DNA from: Erpetoichthys calabaricus
Taxonomy: Eukaryota > Chordata > Cladistia > Polypteriformes > Polypteridae
Reading direction: 5' to 3'
DNA length: 64,000 bases
Assembly (NCBI RefSeq): GCF_900747795.2
Contig: NC_041401.2
Location: 67,063,246 to 67,127,245, forward strand
Part shown: piece by piece, positions 21,145 to 49,639 of the stretch
Layout of the letters: each line of letters starts with the position of its first letter
How positions within the stretch are numbered: the first letter of the stretch is position 1
Translations under genes and position numbers: made by a program
The notes under the pieces: generated by a model
Databases searched by the model: none
What the model was told of the DNA's origin: nothing
Seen by the model: the letters and a program-made list of their open reading frames with translations, nothing else

Positions 21145-22562
21145 ACTTGAGCTCAAACTTGAGCTCAGGTGCATCCTGTTTCCCCTCATAATCCTTGAGA
21201 TGTTTCTGTAGCTTAATTGGAGTCCACCTGTGGTAAATTCAGTTGATTGGACATGATTTGGAAAGGCACACACCTGTCTATATAAGGTCCCACAGTTGAC
21301 AATTCATGTCAGAACACAAACCAAGCATGAAGTCAAAGGAATTGTCTGTAGACCTCTGAGACAGGGTTGTCTCAAGGCACAAATCTGGGAAAGGTTACAG
21401 AAAATTTTCTGCTGCTTTGAAGGTCCCAATGAGCACAGTTGCCTCCATCATCCGTAAGTGGAAGAAGTTTGAAACCACCAGGACTCTTCCTAGAGCTGGC
21501 CGGCCATCTAAAATGAGCGATCGGGGGAGAAGGGCCTTAGTCAGGGAGGTGACCAAGAACCCGATAGTCGCTCTGTCAGAGCTCCAGAGGTCCTCTGTGG
21601 AGAGAGGAGAACCTTCCAGAAGGACAACCATCTCTGCAGCCATCCACCAATCAGGCCTGTATGGTAGAGTGTCCAGACGGAAGCCACTCCTTAGTAAAAG
21701 GCACAAGGCAGCCCGCCTGGAGTTTTCCAAAAGGTACCTGAAGGACTCTCAGACCATGAGAAAGAAAATTCTCTGGTCTGATGAGACAAAGATTGAACTC
21801 TTTAGTGTGAATGCCAGGCGTCATGTTTGGAGGAAACCAGGCACCACTCATCACCAAGCCAATACCATCCCTACAGTGAAGCATGGTGGTGGCAGCATCA
21901 TGCTGTGGGGATGTTTTTCAGCGGCAAGGACTGGGAGACTAGTCAGGATAAAGGGAAAGATGACTGCAGCAATGTACAGAGACATCCTGGATGAAAACCT
22001 ACTCCAGAGCGCTCTTGACCTCAGACTGGGGCGACGGTTCATCTTTCAGCAGGACAACGACCCTAATCACACAGCCAAGATATCAAAGGAGTGGCTTCAG
22101 GACAACTCTGTGAATGTCCCTGAGTGGCCCAGCCAGAGCCCAGACTTGAATCTGATTGAACATCTCTGGGGAGATCTTAAAATGGATGTGCACCGACGCT
22201 TCTCATCCAACCTGATGGAACTTGAGAGGTGCTGCAAAGAGGAATGGGTGAAACTGGCCAAGGATAGGTGTGCCAAGCTTGTGGCATCATATTCAAAAAG
22301 TCTTGAGGCTGTAATTGGTGCCAAAGGTGCATCGACAAAGTATTGAGCAAAGGCTGTGAATACTTATGTACAAGTGATTTCTGTCTTTTTTTTTAAATAA
22401 ATTTGCAAAAACCTCAAGTAAACTTTTTTCACGTTGTCATTATGGGGTGTTGTGTGTAGAATTCTGAGGAAAAAAAATGAATTTAATCCATTTTGGAATA
22501 AGGCTGTAACATAACAAAATGTGGAAAAAGTGATGCGCTGTGAATACTTTCCGGATGCACTG
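21145..22562 (+). mobile_element. Tc1-like DNA transposon, left end missing
   Basis: From the sub-terminal stretch GAGCTCAGGTGCATCCTGTTT to the right terminal repeat, which ends GGATGCACTG at 22562 with target TA at 22563-22564. The equivalent left terminal repeat is absent: the sequence breaks off near 21145 after a duplicated CAAACTTGAGCT. The element sits between the two arms of the 35-bp inverted repeat. Confidence 0.9.
21327..22346 (+). pseudogene. Tc1 transposase (DD34E), one premature stop
   Basis: Cut-and-paste transposase. From the natural ATG at 21327 the frame is open for 339 codons except for a TGA at 21357-21359, where relatives have CGA (Arg) in DLRDR. Downstream it reads without break to TGA at 22344-22346. 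Seen: helix-turn-helix region (KVPMSTVASIIRKWKKF, GRPSK), catalytic D in WSDETKIELF, second D in QQDNDPNHTAK, and E in LNLIEHLWGDLK, so the DD34E triad is complete. A single C-to-T change at a CpG explains the stop, so the copy is young. Confidence 0.93.
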
Positions 22563-22885
22563 TATAGCTAATATATTAAAAAGTGCAGTCTCATGGCAAA
22601 CGCAGATATAAAACGTATACTATAAAATACAAAATGTTTTGATTTTTTGTTCAATTTGTTTCTAATATATGACACCAAAACAACTTCTTCGGATGCAGAA
22701 CTGAGAGACCTCGATAGTTTAAAAGTTTAATAAATGCTGAATACACATTTGATTGCAGGAACTAAAGGGAATTGAAATCGTCATGAGGAGAGTGTAATAT
22801 ATGTGTATGTTCACCAGCGAAACAGGGGAGTGGCTCCAGAAGGGGGCGTCCATTTATGGACCTCATAGTTTCTGGTGCTCCGATA

Positions 22886-22920
22886 TGTCCGAGGCCTAAA
22901 ACTGTCCTGATTGCAGCTGG
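22886..22920. repeat. Right arm of 35-bp inverted repeat
   Basis: Reverse complement of 20347-20381 with 2 mismatches. It reads TGTCCGAGGCCTAAAACTGT and ends TTGCAGCTGG. Confidence 0.8.
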
Positions 22921-22954
22921 GCACTTCTCGATCATTTTGTCCTTCCAGAAAATA

Positions 22955-23090
22955 GAAACAGAGAGGTTAGGGAGATGGCACTAATAATAGCTCGTTGTTG
23001 CACCCACCACACGACAAACCACCTCAGGATCCCAAATTAAGACTCAAGTGCAGTCGTGCAACGGTTGACAACTCAGCACCACACTAGCTT
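22955..23090 (+). repeat. Isolated 5' end of the RTE-like LINE family
   Basis: GAGAGGTTAGG, CACCACACGACAAACCACCTCAGGATCCC, GACTCAAGTGCAGTCGTGCAACGG and CACCACACTAG follow 37888-38015 block by block. No LINE coding sequence follows. Confidence 0.75.
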
Positions 23091-23541
23091 TAAGAAAAAT
23101 ATTTTTAACCTTTTACCTCTTCCATTTTCGGAACCCGAATATTTCATTCGAAATTCTCAATCAGTCGTAGCCTACGTGGACATTATATGGCACAATGTAG
23201 GAAACATCGCTGAATGGACCGCCTGGGTAATCTCGCGTACACTCGCACAAAGATGCCGGTACAATTGGCATCTATTTTGTACCAGATTGCTTTTATGCTT
23301 GTTTTTTTGTTCGTTTTAATATAATGATTTTCCCGCTTGATTTTTATTTTTATTTCAACAAATGTCCTAGTAACATTTTTCAGTCTGATGTGTACTCAAT
23401 ATTTGCTGGGCAGTCCGCCTATTCTCGCGAGGTTGGCTCGGGATTTGCTGTGTGGAGTCTCATATGTCTTCCTATTGGTATTATCTTCCCGCCTTCCTAG
23501 TTTGCGACGCCCAGCCTTTTTTTCATGCTAGCAAGCGATGC

Positions 23542-23555
23542 ATTGCCATAGCAAC
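23542..23555 (+). promoter_or_regulatory. X-box (RFX binding site) of TEKT1
   Basis: ATTGCCATAGCAAC fits the X-box pattern (two half-sites RYYNCC and RGNAAC with a 2-bp spacer). A further half-site GGTTGCC lies at 23574-23580. X-boxes bound by RFX factors are the hallmark of ciliary gene promoters, and TEKT1 is a ciliary gene. Position about 1.5 kb before the start codon fits a non-coding first exon close downstream. Confidence 0.75.
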
Positions 23556-23599
23556 TGTTTTGTTTAGCTCCATGGTTGCCTTCGATCGTGCAGTGACAG

Positions 23600-23679
23600 C
23601 AAGAAGTGCATGGAAGACTTGAATTAGGAGTGCATAGAATCCAAAATAAGGAAGAGTTTCTATAGCAGAAGAATCTTGG
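23600..23679 (+). other. TEKT1: Probable non-coding first exon of TEKT1
   Basis: Start is approximate. The coding exon at 25107 is preceded by a good acceptor (TATTTCAAG, exon from 25086), so an upstream exon must exist. The stretch just after the X-box ends in a good donor, CTTGG/GTGAGA, at 23679/23680. Inferred, no transcript evidence. Confidence 0.4.
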
Positions 23680-24466
23680 GTGAGACAGTGCACCGATCTG
23701 TCCAGCGTAAAGAGGTTTTAATTTTATTAATTATTATTTAGAATTTCCACACTCAAACAACTGGAAATGTGTGTACTTTCAGTCAGTACTTGAATTACTA
23801 GTGGTACTCTATTTATGTTGATACAGCGACATGCGATCAAATATTTGTCCCCAGTGAAGATTTCGGTACGGTCAAACGTTGGCAACTTTGCACTACAATG
23901 ACAGATGATTACACAGCCGGGAGAAGGGAGTATATATTCGTATGGCGGTATGGGATGGGTTGGTGGTTTGTTTGGGTCGTCCTTTGTGAAGATTACTGAA
24001 GAGGTGCCAGTACTCAATGTTGAAACTGGAAGAGGTGCCGATACTCACAGTCATCTCTGTCACAGACACTGCTTTCAGTTAATTCTATTAAACTAAATTC
24101 ATATTGTAGCGACTTTTATTGTACTCGAACCGTAAGATTAAGCAGGAGTTTAAGATTGTATCTATCCATTGTTCTACATTTTCACTTAACAAACACATTG
24201 ATGAAATATAAAAGAAAAAAAAAACATTATAGCACGACTAACTTTAACACATCTAAATATATATCCTTTCTTTCTTTCTTTTGATAAAAAACAATAAAAT
24301 CTGATACTTAGGGAATATGCCTTTTGTTCACATTTTTAACGGACAGTGAACATTTCAGGAGTTGCTTCTATGTGTTTAATGTCTTAATAAGATTACATTT
24401 TGATTCATTTTTATATTCTTGATAGGTATGTAGTATTAGTTTCAGGAGTAATTGTCAGGACCGTTT

Positions 24467-24595
<129 letters not shown>

Positions 24596-24932
24596 ACTTT
24601 GCCACCCGCAATACATCAAGACGGTTCATACTCTCATAATAAAAATTGTACTTGCAACGAGCCAAGATAACACACTACAGTACCTATGCATTTGGCTACA
24701 ACTATTTACTCTCTGTCAAAGCTTTTATACAGTGTCAACATTAGTGATCTTTGAGAAGTATTCTTGATTAAAAACTTAATTTTATCATTTTTTTCACAAA
24801 AGCAACTGCTGTATTCACCATGTATTCATTATTATATGACTTCATTGCTGCACACATTTAATACTCTTAGGTTTCTATCTACAGATGTTAATATTGTTAC
24901 AGAAAATCAGATTTTTCTTTAAAACAATTTGA

Positions 24933-24982
24933 TGCCCCCGTGACCCTGTAGTTAGGATATAGCGGGTTGGATAATGGATGGA
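24933..24982 (+). repeat. SINE 3' tail fragment
   Basis: GCCCCCGTGACCCTG, GGATATAGCGGGTTGG and AATGGATGG match the last 50 bp of the SINE at 5448. Confidence 0.85.
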
Positions 24983-25097
24983 CAATTTGATGCTATACTT
25001 CAGCTAACCTGTTTCTTATGTAATCTTTTCAATACATTTAAATTATTTTTATGCTCTTCCTTGTTTGTTTTTGTTGTATTTCAAGGAGATACTATAA

Positions 25098-42494
<17,397 letters not shown>

Positions 42495-42602
42495 GCAGAA
42501 GGATGATGGGAAGGAGGGTGAAGGGCTTATCAGAGTGTACATATTGTCACTAAAACTGCAATAATACTCAATAGTGTAGTGAATGTTTGGAAAGAAACAT
42601 TT

Positions 42603-42608
42603 AATAAA
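42603..42608 (+). terminator. TEKT1 polyadenylation signal AATAAA
   Basis: Canonical hexamer 109 bp after the TEKT1 stop codon; no competing signal lies between. Confidence 0.8.
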
Positions 42609-42629
42609 GTGCTTTTCATTTTAATTATC

Positions 42630-44575
42630 AGGATTGGTTTGTAGCTGCAGAAGTTACTGTTTTATTACACAAACATCAACACAATTTACCACATGATCAG
42701 AGTGTCAACTTTTTTTTAGAATAGATGAGCAGTGTCTACAATATTCAGCATTCTTCAATTTAATGAGGATAATTTATTACAGAACTAAAATTTTAACCTT
42801 TACATTCCACAAATGTTAAATTTGGAAGGAACTAGTAGAAGAGACTAAAATGTTTCCAAATGTAGCCAACACATTAAACAGTTTTGGTTTTGAGATTTGT
42901 CTTCTTAACCCTCAAAGGTGTTAAATAATAAAAGATAGGAAACTACTGTCATGAGCCAGAACAAAATAACATGTACATTTTCATTCTGGTTTGGTTTTTT
43001 TCTTGACTTATTTGTTTGTGGCATCTTCACACACTGCCATTTTAAAGAAGGGATCAGCTTGACTCCATGAATCATGTGACCTAGCAGTGTCTTCAGGCAG
43101 TGTCTGTGCTTCGAATAAAGACTCGACTAAAGGCCAAAATGTTTGTGTCTTCAGCAATTTCCTTAATGGTTTTTGAGTCCTGACTTTATGATTTTTTGAT
43201 TTAAAGCAGTCATTTTACAAATAATTCTAATCTGGCCCTGACTAGTCTCACTTGTTATGAATACGCTTTCTTGCTCACTCTTTTATGGAACGATCTAATG
43301 AATTGTAACACCTATTTACTGTATTGCTAAAAATGGTAAAGGGGAGCCATGTGATTCCTTGCACAAGGTGACTAACCATGGCAAAGGGTCCTTGGTTTAT
43401 CTACGGGTAAGAGGTAAAGCCTAGTTACCCCTGAGGTCAGCTCTCTGTCCTACACAGTTCTTTAGATTCCAGTCTGTTTACATTTGTGCCTGAAAGCTTT
43501 AGACTTCAACAAATGTTCAGTGTCTACATGAAAAGGCAGAACTATAAAATGTCTATGGGTTCTCCGATGAGTGGGATAAGAATCAGGATTCTCCCTGCTG
43601 CTACACTTCAGCCAGTGACCTTCTCTACTCACCTACCCTACTAAGTAAGAAAAATGCTCCCATGCTAACATTCCTCCTCCTGTATTGCTGTGCTGTTTAC
43701 TAATCAGTCACCTTTCTTTTTTGAACCCATGATTAAATCAACTCATGGTCACATTCTCCTTTTAACTTTCTGTTGAACTCCCTCACAGGATTTTTCCCTT
43801 ATATTTTTTTGATGTGTTTTCCTCCATTTGCCGCCTGGTATGTTATTCAATAATCTCAAGAACAAATCTCTTGCTGTCTTCCATTACCACAGACAAAAAA
43901 AACTGTAGGAGAGTACTTTCTGAATCCCTAGGTTCCCATTGACCACACTGTAATGTCAGGTACACAAATTTTAACATAATGACATTTGAAAATGAAGCAA
44001 TAAACCTTTAGGCATCTCTATTCAGTAGAAATGTGACGAGGCTACAAGTGCATTTTCTGTTTTCGGCAATGTTATTGATGAGCCTAGCAGCTGTAGGAAG
44101 TTATTTGTCAACTTCATGCAGGAATTAGTTTGGCTGAATTACCTTTATAAATCATCTGGATGTCATTATGCTTGCTGTGGGTGATTTTTCATTTTATTAT
44201 CGGGTTGTTCTTTTATGATTCATGCATGCTTAATATTTCAGAACAACTGCTGTTTTTTTTTTTCACCATGATATTCTGGTAATGCAAGACTTGTACCCTG
44301 AGCCAATGGTAACTCAAAGAGGATTTCCAAAAGTCTTTTTCAAGTTGTCAGTAACAGGATGCCTGGGCAGCAACAGGTTCATTAAATGCTTCAATATGTA
44401 TTGAGTAAGGTTAACAACATATGACCTGTGGAGCTACAGTCCAATATACAGTGTAATTAATCACTTTGAATCTTTACAGAATTAAATTTGGTCACAGTAC
44501 AGAAATGGCCAATTAGTACAGTGAATGGCATCCTCAAAATACTGTTGAGATGTACAAAGATTCTCTTTTATATAT
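42630..44575. other. Intergenic, nothing recognised
   Basis: Downstream of TEKT1. No conserved coding sequence or named repeat could be recognised on either strand. Confidence 0.5.
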
Positions 44576-44579
44576 TCTG

Positions 44580-45058
44580 ATGGACAGCCGAGGATCCTGC
44601 CCGGACGGGACGCCCTTTATATGAGATGACCGGGGGAATGGACACACTACCAGGAGTACCTCCCCTGCGACACGAGAGGGCAGCCCCCTGGGTTTACATC
44701 GGGGCCACAGATTTGGATTATAGAAGCTCAACCTGCTGGGGATCCGTGGTCATCACCAGGACAGCTCAAGTCTGGACATACAGCACTTCCGCCACACCCA
44801 GAAGTGCTGTCAGAGGTTAATCATGGGACACCCGGAGCACTTCCGGGTGCACTATAAAGGAGGTTGCCTCACTCCATTCAGGGGCCGGAGTCGGGAGGCA
44901 GAAGACGAGGTTGCGAGTGAGGAGTGGAGGTGGCAGAAGAAAGGATTGAGTGGAGTTGGGTATTGGAGAACAGTATTGTGTGCGGGACAGTGTAAATAAA
45001 CAAAAGAGTGTGTTCTGGACATTCTGAGTCTGTGTGTCTGTCTGTAGCCGGGCTATCT
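44580..45058 (+). repeat. LTR-like repeat, copy B
   Basis: Clearest copy of the family: GGACAGCCGAGGATCCTGCC start, CCAGAAGTGCTGTCAGAGG, GGAGCACTTCCGGGTGC, TATAAAGGAGG promoter-like motif (about 44853), GGGGCCGGAGTCGGGAGG, AATAAA at 44995-45000 and a 3' end TCTGTGTGTCTGTCTGTAGC. Promoter-like and polyadenylation signals in this order fit a solo LTR. Confidence 0.55.
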
Positions 45059-45254
45059 TCTATTATATATATATATATTTATTATAAAAGAAAATTTTAA
45101 GATGAGACTTTTGTCAAGAGATTTTTTTCAAGTCCTGCTCTCCTCTCAACCATTTTCAACCACGGTCCTCTCACCTCTCATTCATGTTAATGCTTTACTC
45201 AGACACAGTTTCTGCACTCTCAGCTCTTATAAATTTTAACGTTTTCCTCACTTT

Positions 45255-45875
45255 ATGTTCCCAATAAAAGAAGACATATTATGTCCAAATCTTATTGAAG
45301 AATTTCATCCCAAAGGGTTATCAACAGAAGAAATGAGTACACAGGCAATCCTAGCACCGATAAATGACAGTCAAATTAACGCGAAAATTATTGATCGGTT
45401 ACACGGTAAATTGGTTAAATGTGTATCAATACAATATGCTGAAACAGTTGGTGGTGACGGTGTGGAAGATGAAAACATCAACTTACAATATTTTGTAGAA
45501 TATCTACAACCATTAACACCATCCGATCTTCCACTGGCTGATTTACTGTTGAAAGAAGGATGTAATGTTATTGCGTAATTTATGTCTGAGTGATGAGCTA
45601 TGCAATAGGACAAGATTAGTTGTATTCAAAATTGTTCGAACAATTCTGACATGTACAATTTTGAAAGGCGACAAGAATAGTAATGTAGTAAATCTTCCGC
45701 GGATAACATTAGACACCAAAGGAGATCTTGATATGCCATTCGTATTAAAATGTTTACAGTTTCCCGTTAGAATAGCTTCAAGAAACGATATTCACTCAGG
45801 TGCAGTTATACGTTGCGTTGTCACGATGTAAGTTCAAACATGGAATGAAAATTCAATGCAATATTAACAAAAAGT
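45255..45875 (+). pseudogene. Helitron helicase (PIF1-like) C-terminal remnant
   Basis: Pieces of the Helitron helicase in order: QAILAPINDSQINAKIIDRL, EYLQPLTPSDLPLADLLLKEGC, then after a shift of frame VMLLRNL..LCNRTRLVV, VNLPRITLDTKGDLDMPFVLKCLQFPVRIA, and in a further frame QLYVALSRCKF (helicase motif VI). The stretch that normally links FPVRIA to QLYVALSR, including the TINKSQGQ box, is deleted. Rolling-circle transposon fossil, not a host PIF1 gene. Confidence 0.85.
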
Positions 45876-46249
45876 TAATTAAAAAAATTGCTTTTACACT
45901 TGTACTGTAAAACTTCAGTAAGTTTAAAAAGTATTTGCGTGTTAATTTCAAAGCCAAACAGAACGAAAACGTGTAACGCAATGAATACCTCTAATAAAAC
46001 ATGAAACATAATTTTCTTTTAATTTATTATGTTTTACTATTTTTTACTATGGTTAATTACTCGCTGTGATGTAAAATAGTTAGTTCTATTATGCATATGT
46101 AAGAACTCCCATGAAAATAACAATGTTTAAATTGTACATCCGCATACCATTTGTGAAGTAGCTAGCACGTAGCGCCCGCCCAGGGGTTGCCGAGCAAAGC
46201 AAGAGAGAGGGAGAGAGAGAGATATGTGAAACTAAAACTGGAAATTTGG

Positions 46250-47760
46250 AGAAGCTAATTTCCTATAATCTAAATTCTAAATCTGGGAGCATCTGCTCAT
46301 GTTTACCAACAAGCTAACTGGAGGTGCCGAGCTTACTGATATTTGCCTACTCAATGCCTATGAAGGGTCAGGATCCAACCTGCAATTGTTGCAATCAAGC
46401 TCCAGCTTCACTAGTCCACATGCTTTGGGAGTGTACCAAATTAAAATCTCTGGACAAAAATTTTGAAATGCCTATCAGACAGCCTGGTGTCACCATCACT
46501 CCTAATTCATTAATAACTGTCTGGTGTACTCCTAGATGGGCTTAAAGTGAAGAAAGACAAACTAATTGCCTTTACTTCACTATTAGCAGGTAGACTTATC
46601 TTGCTCAACTCAAAGAATCCTAACCCATCTCATTTAAGTCAGTGGGTAACTGATGTCATACGAGGGTTGTCTGGGTTCCGCGCAGAATTTTATCGTTTGT
46701 CGAGTGTCAGCCTGTCGAAACCTGTTCTGCTGTGTAGAGGGATTATTCAAGTGGTTGCATGTTTTTGTTCAGATGTTTTGTTCCCTCTCTTCCTTCAGAA
46801 TGAACACGAGAAGCAAACGAACTGAGAGTGCGCAGCCGATGCTAGCGGCGAAGCTCCCGACTCCGTGCGTGCGTGACTTTCGAGTGATGATTTTTTACGA
46901 CTTTTCTGATGGTTTAATCCGCTCGGTGGAACGCACCATGTTTGCCATCTTTTTCAGCATCGATGGCATTGTCGCGTCAATTCCGCTGATGGAGAGGAAA
47001 ACTGTGACCTCTGAGTGGTACACCACTCAGTGCCTGCCTGACGTTTTTTCTGCGATGGCTAGAGGCCGGTCCAAGAACTTGCGAAGGCACTTTTTGCATC
47101 ATGACAATGCGCCAGCCCACACGGCTAATGCGACGAAGCATTTCATTGAAGACAGTGGTGTCAACGTTTTGAACCCGCCACCCTACTCACCTGATCTTGC
47201 ACCATGTGACTTTTGGCTCTTCTCGAAGGTGACAGAACCCCTGCGAGGCCACAACTTCGAAACTCGAGAGGAACTGATTGCAGCTGTCAAAGAACAGCTG
47301 GACAACCTCCCAAAGACAGCCTTTCGCGAGTGTTTTGCGGCGTGGGTCAGAAGAGCCCAAAAGTGCATTGATGTTGGTGGTGAATACTTAGAAAAAGTTT
47401 AAAAAGGATCGAAGTACATGAGAAAAATAGAAAAAAAAATCCTTGGCTACTTATTTCGAGTGATTCCGCGCAGAACCCAGACAACCCTTGTATACTATTT
47501 GAAATTGAAAAAATCAAATTCTCAGAGGATCTGTTCAAAACTTTTTTAAAACTTGGCAGGATCTAATCAATAATATTGTAGAATAAACACATATTGGGGA
47601 GAAAGACTCCTTTCCCTCTATACTACTCTGAAATGTTTTACTCTGGCTGTTCGCCTTTCTTTCGCATGGGTAGGGGTTGAATTGAATTTAGTTTTGTTAA
47701 GTTTGACTTGGAATGTTACCAGCTTTAAATAAATTCAATAAAAGCTAAAAAAAAAAAAAT
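46250..47760 (+). mobile_element. 3' fragment of an L1/Tx1-type LINE, interrupted by a mariner
   Basis: Left part translates to the C-terminal zinc-knuckle-like region (CNCCNQAPASLVHMLWEC) and KLIAFTSLLAGRLILLNSKN, NPSHLSQWVTDVI; right part resumes with LKLKKSNS / EIEKIKFSEDLFKTF and ends in AATAAA-like sequence and poly-A (about 47730-47759). The interruption is 46661-47490. Confidence 0.75.
46661..47490 (+). mobile_element. Internally deleted mariner element, 830 bp
   Basis: Terminal inverted repeats of about 28 bp (CGAGGGTTGTCTGGGTTC left; complement of right end CAAGGGTTGTCTGGGTTC) lie between TA dinucleotides (46659-46660, 47491-47492). Inside is the tail of a mariner transposase with the second and third catalytic Asp (HHDNAPAHTA, SPDLAPCDFWLF, DD34D type), ending GGEYLEKV at 47400. 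The N-terminal start (FRVMIFYDF) is joined to the C-terminal half, so the first catalytic Asp and about 450 bp are gone. It could be moved by a full relative but cannot make its own transposase. Confidence 0.9.
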
Positions 47761-47764
47761 ATAT

Positions 47765-49000
47765 ATCTAAAGCGAAAGGACAAAAATTACAAGTAAGGAA
47801 AGCATGAGAGTCAATCAAAAGAAGGGTTAGGGATGGAAGGAAGTCAAAGCCAAAATGAAAACTAGCTCTAGGCCTGCATTGGATAGAAGCTATTTACACT
47901 AGAGGGGTTTATTTTCCAGCATTAATTAACCAAGGGTTAACATTATGCTACAGAGCCTCCATATTTATAGCAGAACATCTGCACACCTATGTATCTCATA
48001 AACAAAAGACAGAAACAACCAAAATGAAAAGTAAACTTTGTCCAGATAATAAAAAGTATAAAATACTGCAAAATGAATGCTTCAAAATAAAAAAAATAAC
48101 ATTCAGCACAATAAATGGCGTTAATTTATGACTACTTACCCCAGTCCATCCTCGGTTAAGGACTACAAGATGCCTTGCAAATCAGGAGATTCTCATTGGT
48201 GCTTAACATTAAAAGCGAACATTAGAAGCTAAGTCAACGACTCTCCCTCCTTTAGTTTTGTATTTCTGAATCTTAGTAGCTCCACCGTAGGTAATGGAGA
48301 ATGAATTTGTTTTCAGTAAGGGTTGCAGTTCTTAAAAGAATACATCTGATGATGACATCCTCCTGGCTAAACATGGTATAGAACAGTGTGTAGGTAGTAC
48401 TTTCAAACAGCTATCCAAACTGCTGAATGGAGGAGTCCTTCAGAACGCCAGTGTGTATAGAAAGAGGATAGGTAGAGGTACACTCCATTTTGTAAATGGT
48501 GCAAACAAGACAGAACTGCTTCTTTTTGGGATCTCAAGGGCAATATAAGCTTGACTTCTCACTGAATGTGGGATTGCCTCAGATCATTACATGACTGTTT
48601 CTTGAGGTGCAGTGCTTGGCATTGGCTTGAAGCTGATATGCAAATTTCAACCACTGTCAAGAATATACCTCACTAATTGCAATCCATCACCGGAGTCCAT
48701 CTCTATCACCCCTTACTGGTGACTGAAGACTGTTGTCACAAATTTACCATCTCTTGTTTGGATTACTTTCTCTCCAAAACCATTACCTTCAGTCAGTGTT
48801 AACATACTATAACTTTAAATGTGATGTAGCTGAGTTATCTTCATGATCACATTATACCACAGGTGGTATAATGATGTTAGCCATTAGGTACAAAATCATC
48901 CATAAAACCCTGGAATGCTGTCAGCACAAATACCCACGAATAAAAATCTATGCTGATTACAAGGCTCAAATCAGTGAGGCAAATAAGATAGTAGTCTTCT
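47765..49000. other. Intergenic, no family recognised
   Basis: No coding sequence recognised. One short perfect inverted repeat, ATTATACCAC AG GTGGTATAAT (about 48852-48873), stands out. Confidence 0.45.
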
Positions 49001-49039
49001 CACTCTGCCAAAGTTTCACCCACAAAACTAAAGTGATGC

Positions 49040-49380
49040 TTACCCATTAATATTGTCTCTTCGTGCTTTCTTTTTAGGACTATTCAATCATAACATTGTT
49101 AGAGCACACAAAAGGGTCCATTTTGACTCATCTACCCAAAGAACATTACTCTTATGGGCCATATACTTTTGTCAAACTGCAGCAGACAGCAATGCACTAT
49201 TCAGTCATTTCTTATTTCATATTAACCTTTTAAGATGGGGTCTTTTAAATCTTTGCATACCCCCTCTTTTCCTTTCTAAGGAGGCAGACAATGTTTGGAG
49301 CATCATTGTAGTTGCACCAGTTTCCGCTTCAGGGCAGCTCCAAATTTTACTTATGTCCATTTGAAGAATGATACTCACCG
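49040..49380 (-). repeat. Possible Tc1-like fragment
   Basis: GGTCCATTTTGACTCATCTACCCAAAGAACATTA resembles the complement of the transposase region of fish Tc1 elements (F-D-E-S-K type). Weak and short. Confidence 0.35.
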
Positions 49381-49639
49381 TCATTAAAGTTGACCTGCTA
49401 CTGTATATCATCAATTTCTCTGAAATTTATTTTAATCGTGGCAACATTCATTCCCATGAACTTTGGTGGAGAATATCAATCTCTTCGACAATATTCCTCA
49501 ACTGCAAAGAATTACTGTAGTATACATTTAGTTTCTGAATGGGTCTTCGTTTGTACTTCTTTTCTAACAGACTGTATTGTAACTATTGGTAATACTGTAA
49601 TTTGTATTACTATTCTTTGTGCACATATACACTGGAGTA

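Noticed and set aside
45255-45831. Host PIF1 helicase gene
   Set aside because: Sequence is of the Helitron type and broken, with no introns or N-terminal helicase motifs nearby.
48852-48873. Inverted repeat ATTATACCAC-AG-GTGGTATAAT as an operator or terminator
   Set aside because: A single short palindrome in vertebrate intergenic DNA has no supported function; no other copy was seen.
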